DNA of 60,000 nt from Strigamia acuminata. Its lineage: Eukaryota; Arthropoda; Chilopoda; Geophilomorpha; Linotaeniidae. Position 1 is the first letter of the stretch; every line of letters starts with the position of its first letter. Position numbers and translations under genes: made by a program. Below, piece after piece: positions 12,481 to 22,419 of this stretch. The notes below the pieces were generated by a model. The model made no database searches, was not told the DNA's origin, and saw only the letters and a list, made by a program, of their open reading frames with translations. Where the stretch lies: assembly GCA_949358305.1 (NCBI GenBank), contig OX442315.1, positions 2,358,001-2,418,000 on the forward strand. The letters run 5' to 3'.

Positions 12481-12885
12481 TATATTTCGCAAAACCACCA
12501 CGCCGTTTCTCCAAATTAGGTTTTCACGAAACTCGATTCTATTTTTACCCACGTGGTCACGTGCCCTTCCCGATATCAAAATCGCGTTTTAGCGAAACCC
12601 GAAGTTTCGTTTTTAATCGGCTGTTTTTGTTGGACACGAAGAAGCGTTATAGCGCGATCGCGCTAAGCGAGATTTGTAAAGTTGAGGATGCGTTACAACG
12701 CGTTTTCAAAAAACGGTTTGCCAAGAATGATAAAACACGCGCGATCGTGCGGATTGTACGAATAGGTGAAATCCGCAGAATCCGCCACGAGACTGCGAAC
12801 AGGGGGTCAAGGTATAGGCCGCCGTAATGTTAAATATAGGGTCCCTTTCGCACTCCGCGAAATCCGCATGCGCGCCATAGGGTTA
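12481..12885. other. Spacer between repeat array and broken retroelement
   Basis: No gene seen. The protease frame of the adjacent retroelement loses similarity near 12,890 and ends at a stop at 12830, so the 3' breakpoint of the element lies here. Confidence 0.5.
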
Positions 12886-13357
12886 AATAGCCATTAGCCG
12901 TGAGTAATTCCACATTCTCATTCACTTTCATCATTTTGTCTTCGATGTCTAGGCTCTCGACTAGATCTTCGGATAAAAAAGAACGATCCGCTCCGGAATC
13001 CAGTAGTCCCAGCAACTTTTGGTTTTCAATGGTTACTGGTAACATACAGAGTGTCTCGCAATGTGACTTTGAGACGTTGCAGTGAAATACTCGCAATTTC
13101 TGCGGTACTACGTCCAGGTCAAACGGGAGTTCGGCCCAACTGTCATCTGTCTTGGTCTCAGTTTTCACTTGCATGCCCCTCAGTATCACTTTTTCTTCCT
13201 TCTCCGGTGCGGACTGGGCTCGGTCTTTGATTTGAGCATCAAGTATTGTATGACCGGCTGGTCCAGTATGGAATTTCTTTTTCTTTTTGGCTTCCTCGGC
13301 TTTCGCAGACGAAGTCGAATCTATTTCTTCGACGACGCCTGCGCTTGGCAGTTTTTT
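12830..13357 (-). pseudogene. Retroelement protease fragment, -1 frame to gag
   Basis: After the slippery site at 13351-13357 this frame is open past the gag stop through a Lys-rich stretch to an aspartic protease core with LLDSGADRSFL. It is broken soon after, near LLTANGYL, and runs into unrelated sequence before a stop at 12830. Reverse transcriptase, RNase H, integrase and the 3' LTR are missing, so the element is a 5' fragment. Expression would need ribosomal frameshifting, as in other Ty3/gypsy and retroviral gag-pro genes. Confidence 0.8.
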
Positions 13358-16300
13358 GCCAGGGCGATATTTAACTCGGCCATCATCTTCATCAAAATCT
13401 GTGTCTCGCTAGCGATTTTGGCCGTTTTTTCGCATTTGTCGGAATAATGGCCGTATTCCCCACAGCTGTAGCATTTAATATTGCTTTTGTCGCCCGTGGG
13501 TGTGAAACCCGGTTTTTTCGGGACGAATGCTGTTGGGAACCGTCTCTTGAGGCCCGGCGCCCCTTTTTCCTTGGCGGCGCGGGCGTGAGCTCTGAATTGG
13601 GTGGTGGCTAGCGCTCGGTGCGCGTGATGAAGGTACGGACCTTGGTCGTCGCACCCCGTTGATAAGTTCTCGAGGTGCTCGTGCAGGTCTTCTTCATCGC
13701 TTGATTCCTCTGCTGGCTCGGCGACCGCCGCGGGAGGTGACGCTTCTTCTGCTTTTGCCGAGGTGGCTAAGTCAGTCGAGGTCACCTGCATCGCCGTAGT
13801 CGTCGGAGCTTTCTTTGGGGCAGCAATCGGATTGCTTGGGAGCGTTATACCGGTTTTTGGTGTTAACGTCCGTCCCGAAGACGCCTCAGTGAGGCTCATT
13901 ATGCCGCTGAGGTATTCGCTCGGTCTCATTAGTTTCTCGGAAGCTTTATGTCGTTCGGCGCTGGTTATCAGTCGCTTTTCGTGGGCTTCCGCCTCTTCGG
14001 GTGGCAGTGAGGCGTAGTACCTTTGTTCTATCTCCAGCGTATTGGTTAGGAGATAATTACTGACATCCCGATAGTTGCCAGTGCGGGGAGCACGCATGTC
14101 CAGCAATATTCGTTGTGAATGTGCTGACAATCCCCCATAGAAAATCATCGTAAACCCGGCAGGGTTAATTTCGTACGATGCTCGGGCGAAGAGTAATTTC
14201 GCTCGGGCGTCATAATCGGCGAGTGTTTCACCTGGGGCTTGACGGAGGCCACGCAATTTGTTGCTGATCTCGTCTGGTGTCTCGCCGTATCGAAGGTCGA
14301 AACAGACGAGAAAATCGTCCCAGGTCGGATTTTTCAGTCCTTGGTACCACTCGCGGGCTGATCCAGTGGTTAGTTCCACTAGACCGTGTGTAAGCATATC
14401 GGCGACGGTCGCCTTTGTAGCTTTCTTAATTCTCATTACTTCGTCGAGGAAGCGGTCTCCCGCTTTCCACGAACCGTCGAATCGCGTTTGTACGTAGTGT
14501 TGCCAGCGGATGTTGCCCGTGGCTTCGGCCGCTGGTTCGTTACGCACGCCATATTTGCGTTTGACCCTTTCACCGGCGCGGTTATGTTCATCTCCGGGGT
14601 GGCCTAAGTCGATTCCTTCCTTTCGGAAAGAGTTCAGTAAGGCACGCCCCAGTTCCGTCATTGTATATTGTCGGCCGGCAGAGTCCTGGAAATTCCCCTC
14701 CTGTATGGAAGGGCGAGAGCTGCGCGAAGATCGGTTGGAGGCATTCGGTCGGTCCGAGTGGTGCTGGTTGCTGCCGCGGCTCTCTCGGTGCGATCCGGAT
14801 GACGGCCGACTTTGGTCGTCATCGTCCGATGAATCAGAGGGGTCGGAAGGGTCGCCTCGTGGGTGGTCTCTTGGTCCCTTCGGGGGAACTTCTTCGCCAC
14901 CCCGTGATTTCTTCGAGCCTCCGGAGGGCGGCGGCTCCTTTTCGTCGCTGCTCCCGTAAAAAGAATGCCACTGATTTTCTTCGTTTTCTGGGCGCTCGCG
15001 GTCCTTATTTGCGTTCTTTTTGTTGAGTAACGCGTCAATTGCGGCGCTTCTTTCGGATCGTTTCGAGGGATTACGGTCTCTGGATTTTCTGTCCGGTTGG
15101 TCGCCTTCCTGCGACTTCCTCTTTCTTGTTTCGGCGTTGGAACCGCTGGTGGGCTCTTTGTCCGCTTTCGGATCCTCCTTTTTATTCCTCTCTGAAACGT
15201 CCTGCTCGTACTCTCTTTGGAATTTCTCCGTTTCCTTTTCCCAGTTTTCGGCTTCCCATCGTTTTTGTTCGTCTATTATCGCTTTTTTCTTAGCTTGGTA
15301 CGCGTCGGTCCATCTGTCCCGCTCCCATTCTTCTTGTTTTCGAAGAAATTGCTCTTTTTCTCTCCTTGCTTTTTCGGCTTTCATCCTTTCGTGGTATTGT
15401 TCTTCCCACTTCTGGTGTTGCCGCTGAGCTTCTTCTCTCAGTTTCTGCAATTTCTCGGCTTTTCGTTGGGCCAGGAGGGCTCGGAATTGTTCTTCGTAGT
15501 CTTGGGCTTCTCTGTGCCTTCCTTCTACGGTATTATTCCATTCTCTTCGTATTTTTGCTTCCTGCTCTTCTCTTATTTCTTGCACCATTTCTTCCGTTCT
15601 CTCCGTGGTCCTTTTTTCCCGCTGTAGTCGTTCCTCTTCCTCTTTCCAGAGTTCTCTCCTCTCAGCGCTGACTCTTCGTTGGCGGTTTATCGTTTCTTGC
15701 CTCGCTTCTTCTCGGGCTTTCTCCCGAGATTCGTGAAGGGCTTTGTGAGGATCGGGCACGAAGTTACCTACGTCACTCGGCGTCTCTTGCGATACAGGCG
15801 TCTCCGCCGCTGGTCTTGCGACTGGCGTCGGGGCCTGTGCTGCGCAAATTGCTTTTGTGAGTATAGTAATCGAGTCCCAGACTGACGTTCCCGGCGGAAT
15901 ATCGGTTACCGCCTTCAGTCGGGCTGCTTGTTGCGATAGGTGAATTAAATGGGCTACTTCGGGGGAAACAGGGGCAGGTCTCGCCGAGGCGCTGGAGGCC
16001 ATCGGGGTCCCGCTCGTGTTTCGTACCGGAGTTTCGTTTAGGGGGGCGGATTGGTGACTTTTTGCCGGTGATGGGTTGCTGTCGATGGTGGTTGTTTGCC
16101 TCGGAGTTTCCGTCTTCTCCTCGGCTACCAGTATCGGCACTCGTCCTGTTGTTGTATCGCGAATTTCTTCTTGATTTTCTAGGACTTCCGTATCGGTATC
16201 TTCGACAAAGGGCATATCTGAGGAGAGCGACTCTCGCTCGGGCTCGGTTAGGGCCTCGAGCGAAGCAGCTGCTTCCTCTTTCTGCGCCTTTGCTTTCCTC

Positions 16301-16440
16301 CGATTCGCTCGGGCTTTCGCCTTCGCGGATTGTTCGGGAACCGGGCCACCCGACCTTAAGTTATAGTCGGAGGTCCGTTTTCCCTTTTCGAGCGTAGGTC
16401 GCTCGTTATCAGACGCGGATTGTTCATCTTGGTCTGACAT
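13321..16440 (-). CDS. gag: Ty3/gypsy-like gag, 1,039 residues
   Basis: One open frame begins at an ATG at 16440 downstream of the LTR and primer site. It has a disordered acidic N-terminus, a long Glu/Arg/Lys-rich coiled-coil (about residues 235-430), a Ser/Asp/Arg-rich linker, and a retrotransposon gag capsid domain (about 640-800, with WYQGLKNPTWDDFL). A CCHC zinc knuckle CYSCGEYGHYSDKC lies at about 990-1003. It would form the particle and bind element RNA. At 1,039 residues it is far longer than most Ty3/gypsy gags (roughly 300-500), mainly because of the coiled coil. The frame is uninterrupted although pol is gone, which points to a recent break or an assembly break. Codon use and GC content exceed those of the flanks. 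Confidence 0.9.
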   Translation of the reverse strand: MSDQDEQSASDNERPTLEKGKRTSDYNLRSGGPVPEQSAKAKARANRRKAKAQKEEAAASLEALTEPERESLSSDMPFVEDTDTEVLENQEEIRDTTTGRVPILVAEEKTETPRQTTTIDSNPSPAKSHQSAPLNETPVRNTSGTPMASSASARPAPVSPEVAHLIHLSQQAARLKAVTDIPPGTSVWDSITILTKAICAAQAPTPVARPAAETPVSQETPSDVGNFVPDPHKALHESREKAREEARQETINRQRRVSAERRELWKEEEERLQREKRTTERTEEMVQEIREEQEAKIRREWNNTVEGRHREAQDYEEQFRALLAQRKAEKLQKLREEAQRQHQKWEEQYHERMKAEKARREKEQFLRKQEEWERDRWTDAYQAKKKAIIDEQKRWEAENWEKETEKFQREYEQDVSERNKKEDPKADKEPTSGSNAETRKRKSQEGDQPDRKSRDRNPSKRSERSAAIDALLNKKNANKDRERPENEENQWHSFYGSSDEKEPPPSGGSKKSRGGEEVPPKGPRDHPRGDPSDPSDSSDDDDQSRPSSGSHRESRGSNQHHSDRPNASNRSSRSSRPSIQEGNFQDSAGRQYTMTELGRALLNSFRKEGIDLGHPGDEHNRAGERVKRKYGVRNEPAAEATGNIRWQHYVQTRFDGSWKAGDRFLDEVMRIKKATKATVADMLTHGLVELTTGSAREWYQGLKNPTWDDFLVCFDLRYGETPDEISNKLRGLRQAPGETLADYDARAKLLFARASYEINPAGFTMIFYGGLSAHSQRILLDMRAPRTGNYRDVSNYLLTNTLEIEQRYYASLPPEEAEAHEKRLITSAERHKASEKLMRPSEYLSGIMSLTEASSGRTLTPKTGITLPSNPIAAPKKAPTTTAMQVTSTDLATSAKAEEASPPAAVAEPAEESSDEEDLHEHLENLSTGCDDQGPYLHHAHRALATTQFRAHARAAKEKGAPGLKRRFPTAFVPKKPGFTPTGDKSNIKCYSCGEYGHYSDKCEKTAKIASETQILMKMMAELNIALAKNCQAQASSKK
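13351..13357 (-). promoter_or_regulatory. -1 ribosomal frameshift heptamer A AAA AAC
   Basis: On the minus strand the heptamer sits in the gag frame as xxA AAA AAC, nine codons before the gag stop. The protease frame is -1 to gag and is open from exactly this point. This is the canonical slippery sequence of many gag-pro junctions. Confidence 0.8.
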
Positions 16441-16515
16441 TTCTTTGAGTAATTCTTCGATTTGGGTTATTATATTAAATGAGAGATCACAAGTTCAGTT
16501 GAGATTTATTTCAAA

Positions 16516-16533
16516 ATCCCGGACAGGCCCCCA
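16516..16533 (-). promoter_or_regulatory. Primer-binding site, tRNA-Pro-like
   Basis: Minus strand reads TGGGGGCCTGTCCGGGAT, two bases from the LTR. It matches the tRNA-Pro primer site known from murine leukaemia virus at 16 of 18 positions. Confidence 0.7.
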
Positions 16534-16535
16534 CG

Positions 16536-17354
16536 TGTCGCGTCCTACCTGGTGATAGGTTTAATGAGCTAACGTGTATTACTTTACCTGTGATCTTACT
16601 AAATATGTAAATTACCCAAATGAATACTAAGTATATGTAAATGAACAAATAGGTTTATTCAATAGGCGTAAGCCTTAAAATACACTCAGTATAAAACTAG
16701 AGTCGACTTGGTCAGAGTCGAACAAAGGATTTCTCAAGATGGCGTCGTCGGTTCCGCGTGGTCGGCGGAACAAAGGCGGCGTCTCGAGTTGTCGTAAATT
16801 CGTCACGGATTCGTCGTTCACGGACGCGGTGGAATGCTCTTTCGAGTCGTCTATCCGTGCCTGTTGTCTAGGGGTTGGTTTTAGCGTCGCAAGGCTCCGT
16901 CCAGAAACGTGGAGTTTCTTACAGGGCACTCGGACACTTCGCAATGGAAATAATCGTGGGTCGATTATTTAGTGTGAATTCACAAGGGTTATTTTCCTGC
17001 TTTCGCGGGAAATAAACGCACAGTGTAAATTCGTGAGAGTTACAGTTGCACTGGAATCAGCGGTCCTCGATCAATCCTAACTTGTATTTGAAGTTGGCCT
17101 GACGGTGAGGTAGTTGCTGTGTTCTTGGTGTCGTTTGTGTACGTTCTGCTTGTAGGGCGCGAAACTCTACCTGATATAGGCCAGGGTGAGGGGCCTGGCT
17201 CGGCCAATGGGGGCCGGCCACGCGTCACCTCACCCCCTCGGGGCACGCGCTTCCCAGGGGGGGAAGGCGGAGCCAACGCGAGGGAACTGACCTTTCCTAG
17301 TGACTCATGCGGATGGCGTCCACTGGAGGGACGACCACCCGCAGGGTCACCACA
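16536..17354 (-). mobile_element. 5' LTR of the gypsy-like element
   Basis: Starts TGTCGCG and ends CACCACA (plus strand), 819 bp. Clearly homologous along its length to the solo LTR at 30199-31021. No matching 3' LTR occurs at the other side of the element. Frames inside are shadows. Confidence 0.88.
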
Positions 17355-18495
17355 GAGTGCACGAATCAACAGATCACCCCCAAATTAGTCTAAAACAATG
17401 TCAAAAACAATTCTAACCATCAAAATTCCGTCCAAACGAAAGGTTAGAAGTTTGAACAAAAACCGAACTAGAACTTGAAATATGACGTCACGTCAATAAC
17501 ACTAGTGAACTGTTTGTCGACGAATGCATCAAATTTCACCCGAAATCACACAAATTGATAGAAAATGAATAAAGTAACACAAAATAACGAAATAAACACT
17601 AGAAATGAATGCAATAAACAATTGAATATCACATTCCATCAAACAACAGTATCTGAAAGCACTAAAAACATTTTAATAATGCAAAAATCCTGTAAATAAA
17701 AACTGAAATGTTATGCAAAATAAAACACACTTTGGAAACATTTATTCAGACACAAATTGGTAATAAAAGTAGTTTCTAAATTATTCCACGTTGTTTGCAA
17801 CATCGTCAAATAATTTCGAAAATGATGACCCGTCTGCCGCAAGCCTGTCCGCCCACCCGAACGCCCGCCCGTCTGTCCGAACGCTCGTCCGTCCGAACGC
17901 CCGTCCGCTCGAAAGCCCGTCCGCCGACACTTCCGCCGCGTTTTGTCACCTGTCTGCCACCCGAAAACCGAACAAATTAACGGGCGAGCGGACAGGAGTT
18001 CTGGCAGGGCGGGCGTTTTACCATGTGCCAGTTCCAATCGTAACGTCACAACGACATTATGATTTTAGACATCTTATTATCGATTTTTCTTTTTTTTAGC
18101 CGTCTTGTGATGGATTTTTTGTAGTTTTAGACATCTAAACTGATGAAATTTGTAATAACTTATTCAAAGCAACATCTAAAATGATGAAAAATGCACCTAA
18201 ATATGTTTAAAATGGTGAACATTCCATCAAAAGGGGTCTAAAATGATGAAAAATGCACATAATATGTTTAAAATGGTGAACATTCCATAAAAAAGGGTCT
18301 AAAATAATGGAAAATTAATCAAAAACATCTAAAATAATTTAAAAGTATTGTCAAAAAGCAATTAAAATACGCAAAACATCGATAAATACATAAAATGCAT
18401 GCATACTGCTTGTTTGTTTGTCTGAATAGTGCGAAATATTTCCACCAGGTGGCGAGTTGTCTATGACGGTGTTTGAAACAACAAAATGGCGGAGT
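17355..18495. other. AT-rich spacer with minisatellites
   Basis: Contains a GC-rich (CCGTCCGAACGC)-type minisatellite at 17835-17940 and a ~61-bp unit repeated at 18170-18310 (TCTAAAATGATGAAAAATGC). No gene seen; in particular no exon matching the missing 5' exons of the first DEG/ENaC locus. Confidence 0.5.
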
Positions 18496-19179
18496 GACTA
18501 CCGTCTTCCCCCGAACATAACGTCATGACGTTGTGTTCGAATACAACGACACCTGACGTTTTATTCGAACACTACGTCATGACGTTATATTCGTACTTTT
18601 TCATGCAACTTTTGAAAAATCAGAAAAATCAGAAATTGAGCATGTAAATTGGACAATTCGTGCCAAATTTGTTTTACAATACGTGTCAAATTCGTGTACA
18701 ATTTGTTTTTACAATTCGTGTACAATTCGTTTTACAATTCGTGTCCAATTCGTGTATAATTCGCAGGGCCGTGCCGACCTATGAGGCGAAGAGGCGGCCG
18801 CCAGGTGGCCATGCCTTGGTAAATTTACATACCACGGCATGGCCACCTGGCGGCCGCCTCTTCGCCTCATAGGTCGACACGGCCCTGATAATTTGTGTTT
18901 AATTCGTATCCAATTCGTGTCCAATTCTTGTCAAAATTCGTGTCGAATTCGTTTTTTCGGCATTGCGCCCGTTAAAAGCGCACCTGCAATGCTTCCCGGC
19001 ATCGCACCCGTCAATGCACTCGAATATAACGTCATGACGTTGTATTCGAATACAACGTCATGACGTTATATTGGAAGTGACGTTATATTCGAGAAATCGC
19101 TAAAACTTTCGAAAACAGCGATTTTCGAAAAAACTTGAATATAACGTCATGACGTTATGTTCGGGGGAAGACGGTAGTC
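18496..19179. mobile_element. Terminal-inverted-repeat element with ACGTCATGACGT palindromes
   Basis: Ends are inverted copies beginning GACTACCGTCTTCCCCCGAA (left 18496, right 19179), continuing for about 36 bp. TA dinucleotides lie two to three bases inside each end. The body repeats the self-complementary word ATAACGTCATGACGTTAT and variants at least five times and a TTCGTGTACAA-type tandem repeat at 18655-18760 and 18890-18950. No transposase, so it is a non-autonomous DNA transposon. Confidence 0.75.
18764..18887. mobile_element. 124-bp hAT-like fold-back element
   Basis: Nearly perfect palindrome starting CAGGGCCGTG and ending CGGCCCTG, arms about 52 bp, loop about 20 bp. Flanked by an 8-bp target duplication, ATAATTCG and ATAATTTG (one mismatch), which fits hAT integration. 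It is inserted inside the surrounding inverted-repeat element. Confidence 0.85.
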
Positions 19180-19286
19180 CTTCTCTATTTGTCCAAGTAG
19201 CCACCAGGCGGTGTGTGAAGTTATTTTCAGTAACTGATGAGTCAAAGATGAGAAGTGAATAATTTGTCGCCTTTTCTTACACATAG

Positions 19287-22210
19287 GTTACCATTCATGT
19301 ATGGCTTTGATGAATTGCCGGAATGCAAAGAAAATTATGTTTTTGTGTTTGAAAAAGCTGCGAACGTTTTCTTGGGACTTTGGAAAGCAAATGCCTCAAC
19401 TGACACTTGCAAATGTATCGCTCCTTGTAAGAAAGAAATAATTTCCAATCGTATGATAACAGAAGAGCAATCTGGATCGTCCGTGAGAGTAAAAGTGATC
19501 GATTCAATAAGAATCGCCAAAGAAGTGTCTTCTTACGACATCATTGCGTTTTTCTGCGATTTGGGAGGAAACGTCGGACTCACTCTCGGAGTGTCTTGTC
19601 TCATGATTGCTGAAATGACCATCATGTTAATCACTTTGATTCGTAGAAACATAAAGAGATATAAGATGGAACGGTCGTCTCATTCCACCTTTTTTGAAGA
19701 CAAAGTGGAAAGATGTCTTAAGAAATGTGTAGACACGAGCAAGGATGATTTTGCCACCAGTTTCCAACTAACGGGTCTACAGTTCATCTTGACCCGACAA
19801 AACAAAGGTCATACCAAAAAGTACTTTTGGCTTTTTCTCATTATTTTATCAAGTTCTGTATGCGGCTTTCAAGTATACGATCGCATTGCATATTACTTGT
19901 CCTATCCGAAAGCCGTGACTGTAAAGATGAATGCACTTGAAGACATCAAACTTCCAAGTGTTGTTCTATGCTTGGACAGGGGAAAACTGGCCTCCAAAAA
20001 GAAGAAGTACATGAAAGAAAATGGAATCACTGGTTGTCCTGATGATTTTGATATGCTAAACATGAATGACAAAGTATCGCTCGACCAATTGTGGAGTTGG
20101 TCTATAAAGGGGTCCAACTTTATGGCTGTAACAAAAAATGTATAGAATTCAAATAGTTCAAGCTGTTTTATCCTGCGTTGTAGCATCCGAAAGCTCTATT
20201 ACCACAATCTGATGTGCACAACTTTTCGTTGTGACTACAGTTAAATATTTAATTGTTCTAGATCAGGGAACGGCAACCTTTTGAGACGGAAGAGCCAAAA
20301 GTTACAATTTACAAAATTTCCCAGTTTTTAAAGAGCCACTACCATTTTTGTGTCAATATTAAGGTATTTGATTAGGATTAGGAATATAAATTTGATTTTT
20401 TTTTGCAGTATACCGTATTACCTCACATTAAGCCGCATGCCGGTATAATTCGAGTTATACCGGCATGCCAATAAACCTCGTTTATAATGGCATGCCGGTG
20501 TAAGTGAGTACGAATTTTTTTTTAAAGAATCTAGCCAAAACAACCAAAAAAATCATTTTTAGATGTCTAAAATGGAGGAAATTTGCATAACATTTTCCAA
20601 ATTTTAGTAGTAATCTTTAGATAAATAAAACTTAAATTATTAAAAATTAAAATAAAACTTAAATTTCAGACCCAAAATTCAATATAATTATTCATCTGGG
20701 CTCTTTAAAAAAAAAAACAAGAAAAAAAAGTTTTTCATTTATACCGGCATGTTTCGTTTTATATCGGTATGCCGGTATACACTTTTTGGACAAAATTTTA
20801 AAAACCTGCTAAACCCATGCCCAACGGCATGCCGCTTTATGTGAGGTAATACGGGTAATATTCTTTATGAGTTTTGAAAATAAAATGGTATAATTATTAA
20901 TATTTGCGCATGGAACTGGAGAGCCGCATGTTGATATCGAAAAAGCCGCAGGTTGCCGACTTCCTCTCCTAGATTGTGGGAACTGGCCACCATCGACTTC
21001 TAATTTTGTGACCAACATTAAGCAGAGGCCCTCAGCCGCTCCTAATCAATAAGCATATTTACATATTTCTCAGATTCTAAGATTCTGAGATGTTTTTATG
21101 AGGGGGGGGGTGCGTCTTAAAATCAAAGAAATGTGGTATAGTTGTAAGATGTGGTAAACTTGCACGCTGATCTGTTGGATAAAACAACTTTTAATGTGCA
21201 AAATCTGTACTTTGTACCTACTTTACTGTATTTGGATGTTATTTAGGATATATCTCCAGTTCAATCAGTTCCGATAACGCTTTCAGACTTCTCAACCATT
21301 TTTGGTGTTTGTACTAAAGTGACCCCAGGCAAGAAACGAAATAGGGCCAAATTTAATTACTTAAATACTTACTTGCATTGACTTTCAGAAATTACAAGAT
21401 ATTTTCCTATGTTTTCTGGCTATACTGTGACCTCCGTGAAATCTTCTGGGGACTGCCCAATTACAACAAAAGTTTGTGCTTCCTCCTATTCTTAAAATAA
21501 ATTTGTTTTTCAATTTTATATTTTCTCGTAAAGATCTTTCCGATTTCTCCTGGCAATGACTTGAGTTTGAAGACATACCTGTACATGCAAGACTCAGGAG
21601 TTAATCAAATTGTGTTCGCAATGCAAAAAGTATGAAATTACAAGTAAATTCAGAGTTTACAGAGATATACAGATATCCATTTTCTCAGTTAATCAGAAAA
21701 AACACACCAAAGAGTCCGTGCGTGGCCAAAAATGAATATTCGGAATGCTTAAAAGCGTGTCACGATAAAAGAATGCTGGCACAACAGCTTAGTTGCAAGT
21801 ACAGAACGCCAGTAGTGTGCAACTGGGCATATTTTACTTTACTGAAATGTCTTTACAGGTTGCCCTCTATGAATGCAACGCTGGAGACGTGCAAAGATGC
21901 AAAATCAGCAAAATTGGTCAAACAGCAATATCTTTCAGTGATGCTTAAAACCGATCCGATCGTCGATTGCAACTGCACCAAATCGTGCATCGATTCAATA
22001 TATTATCCTGAAATGAGGCTGCTCATGGATTACGGCTCGCCGGTCAATATGCTAATCATCAATGTTTTGAGTAACCTAGAAGAAATCATAGAAGAAGTTT
22101 TGTCTTTTCATTTCGTTAAACTTCTTTGCGACATGGGTTCCAACATGGGTGTTGTTGTCGGCATATCAGTCATGTCGTTTTTACACGACGTCTTGATGTT
22201 CTCAAGTTAG
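19287..22210 (+). CDS. DEG/ENaC locus 1: fused subunit A C-terminus and complete subunit B; 5' exons absent
   Basis: Amiloride-sensitive-type sodium channel family. Exons: 19287-20139, 21247-21328, 21389-21471, 21534-21629, 21689-21798, 21859-22210 (stop TAG). All phases agree. The first exon reads from the pre-TM2 region of one subunit (LPFMYGFDELPEC, CKCIAPCKKE) through its TM2 with pore motif GLTLGVS. Without a stop it continues into a cytosolic linker and the N-terminus and TM1 (WLFLIILSSSVCGFQVYDRI) of a second subunit. The rest supplies the second ectodomain and TM2 (CDMGSNMGVVVGIS). The intron after 21328 starts GC; the 60-bp intron 21799-21858 is open and a multiple of three. Exons for the first TM1 and ectodomain are not found upstream, where homology to locus 2 stops near 19240. 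It is therefore either 5'-truncated or has distant exons. Confidence 0.82.
20264..20966. mobile_element. hAT-like MITE in intron of DEG/ENaC locus 1
   Basis: Begins CAGGGAACGGCAACC and ends with the inverted GGTTGCCGACTTCCTC. Flanking 8-bp copies TTCTAGAT and TCCTAGAT match at 7 of 8. The paralogous intron at locus 2 lacks it, which defines the insertion. Contains a second element at 20411-20857. Confidence 0.75.
20411..20857. mobile_element. Nested TIR element (TACCGTATTACCTCAC ends)
   Basis: Inverted ends carrying TACCGTATTACCTCAC and GCCGCATGCCG, TA at both borders, no coding capacity. Sits wholly inside the hAT-like element. A single similar end is seen at 24741-24783. Confidence 0.7.
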
Positions 22211-22419
22211 GATGAAAATCTTATCAAATATGCAAATATTTTAATATTACTTATTCAATGTATTTTTTTTTATTGCACATCATAACTATTGCTTATTTTA
22301 ATTCGTCGGTATTAGTACTACTATTAATTCTATTGTTTTGGTTTTAGTTCTAGTTCTAGTCTAGTTCTATTCAAGAAGTTTTAATTCTAGTATTATATCA
22401 CAGATCTTAATGTAGTACA

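Noticed and set aside
14658-16397. Long plus-strand frames opposite gag
   Set aside because: Shadows of the gag gene in GC-rich DNA; no domain, and the minus frame is three to eight times longer.
16675-17388. Short frames within the LTR
   Set aside because: They lie inside a non-coding LTR and are not shared with the solo LTR in frame.
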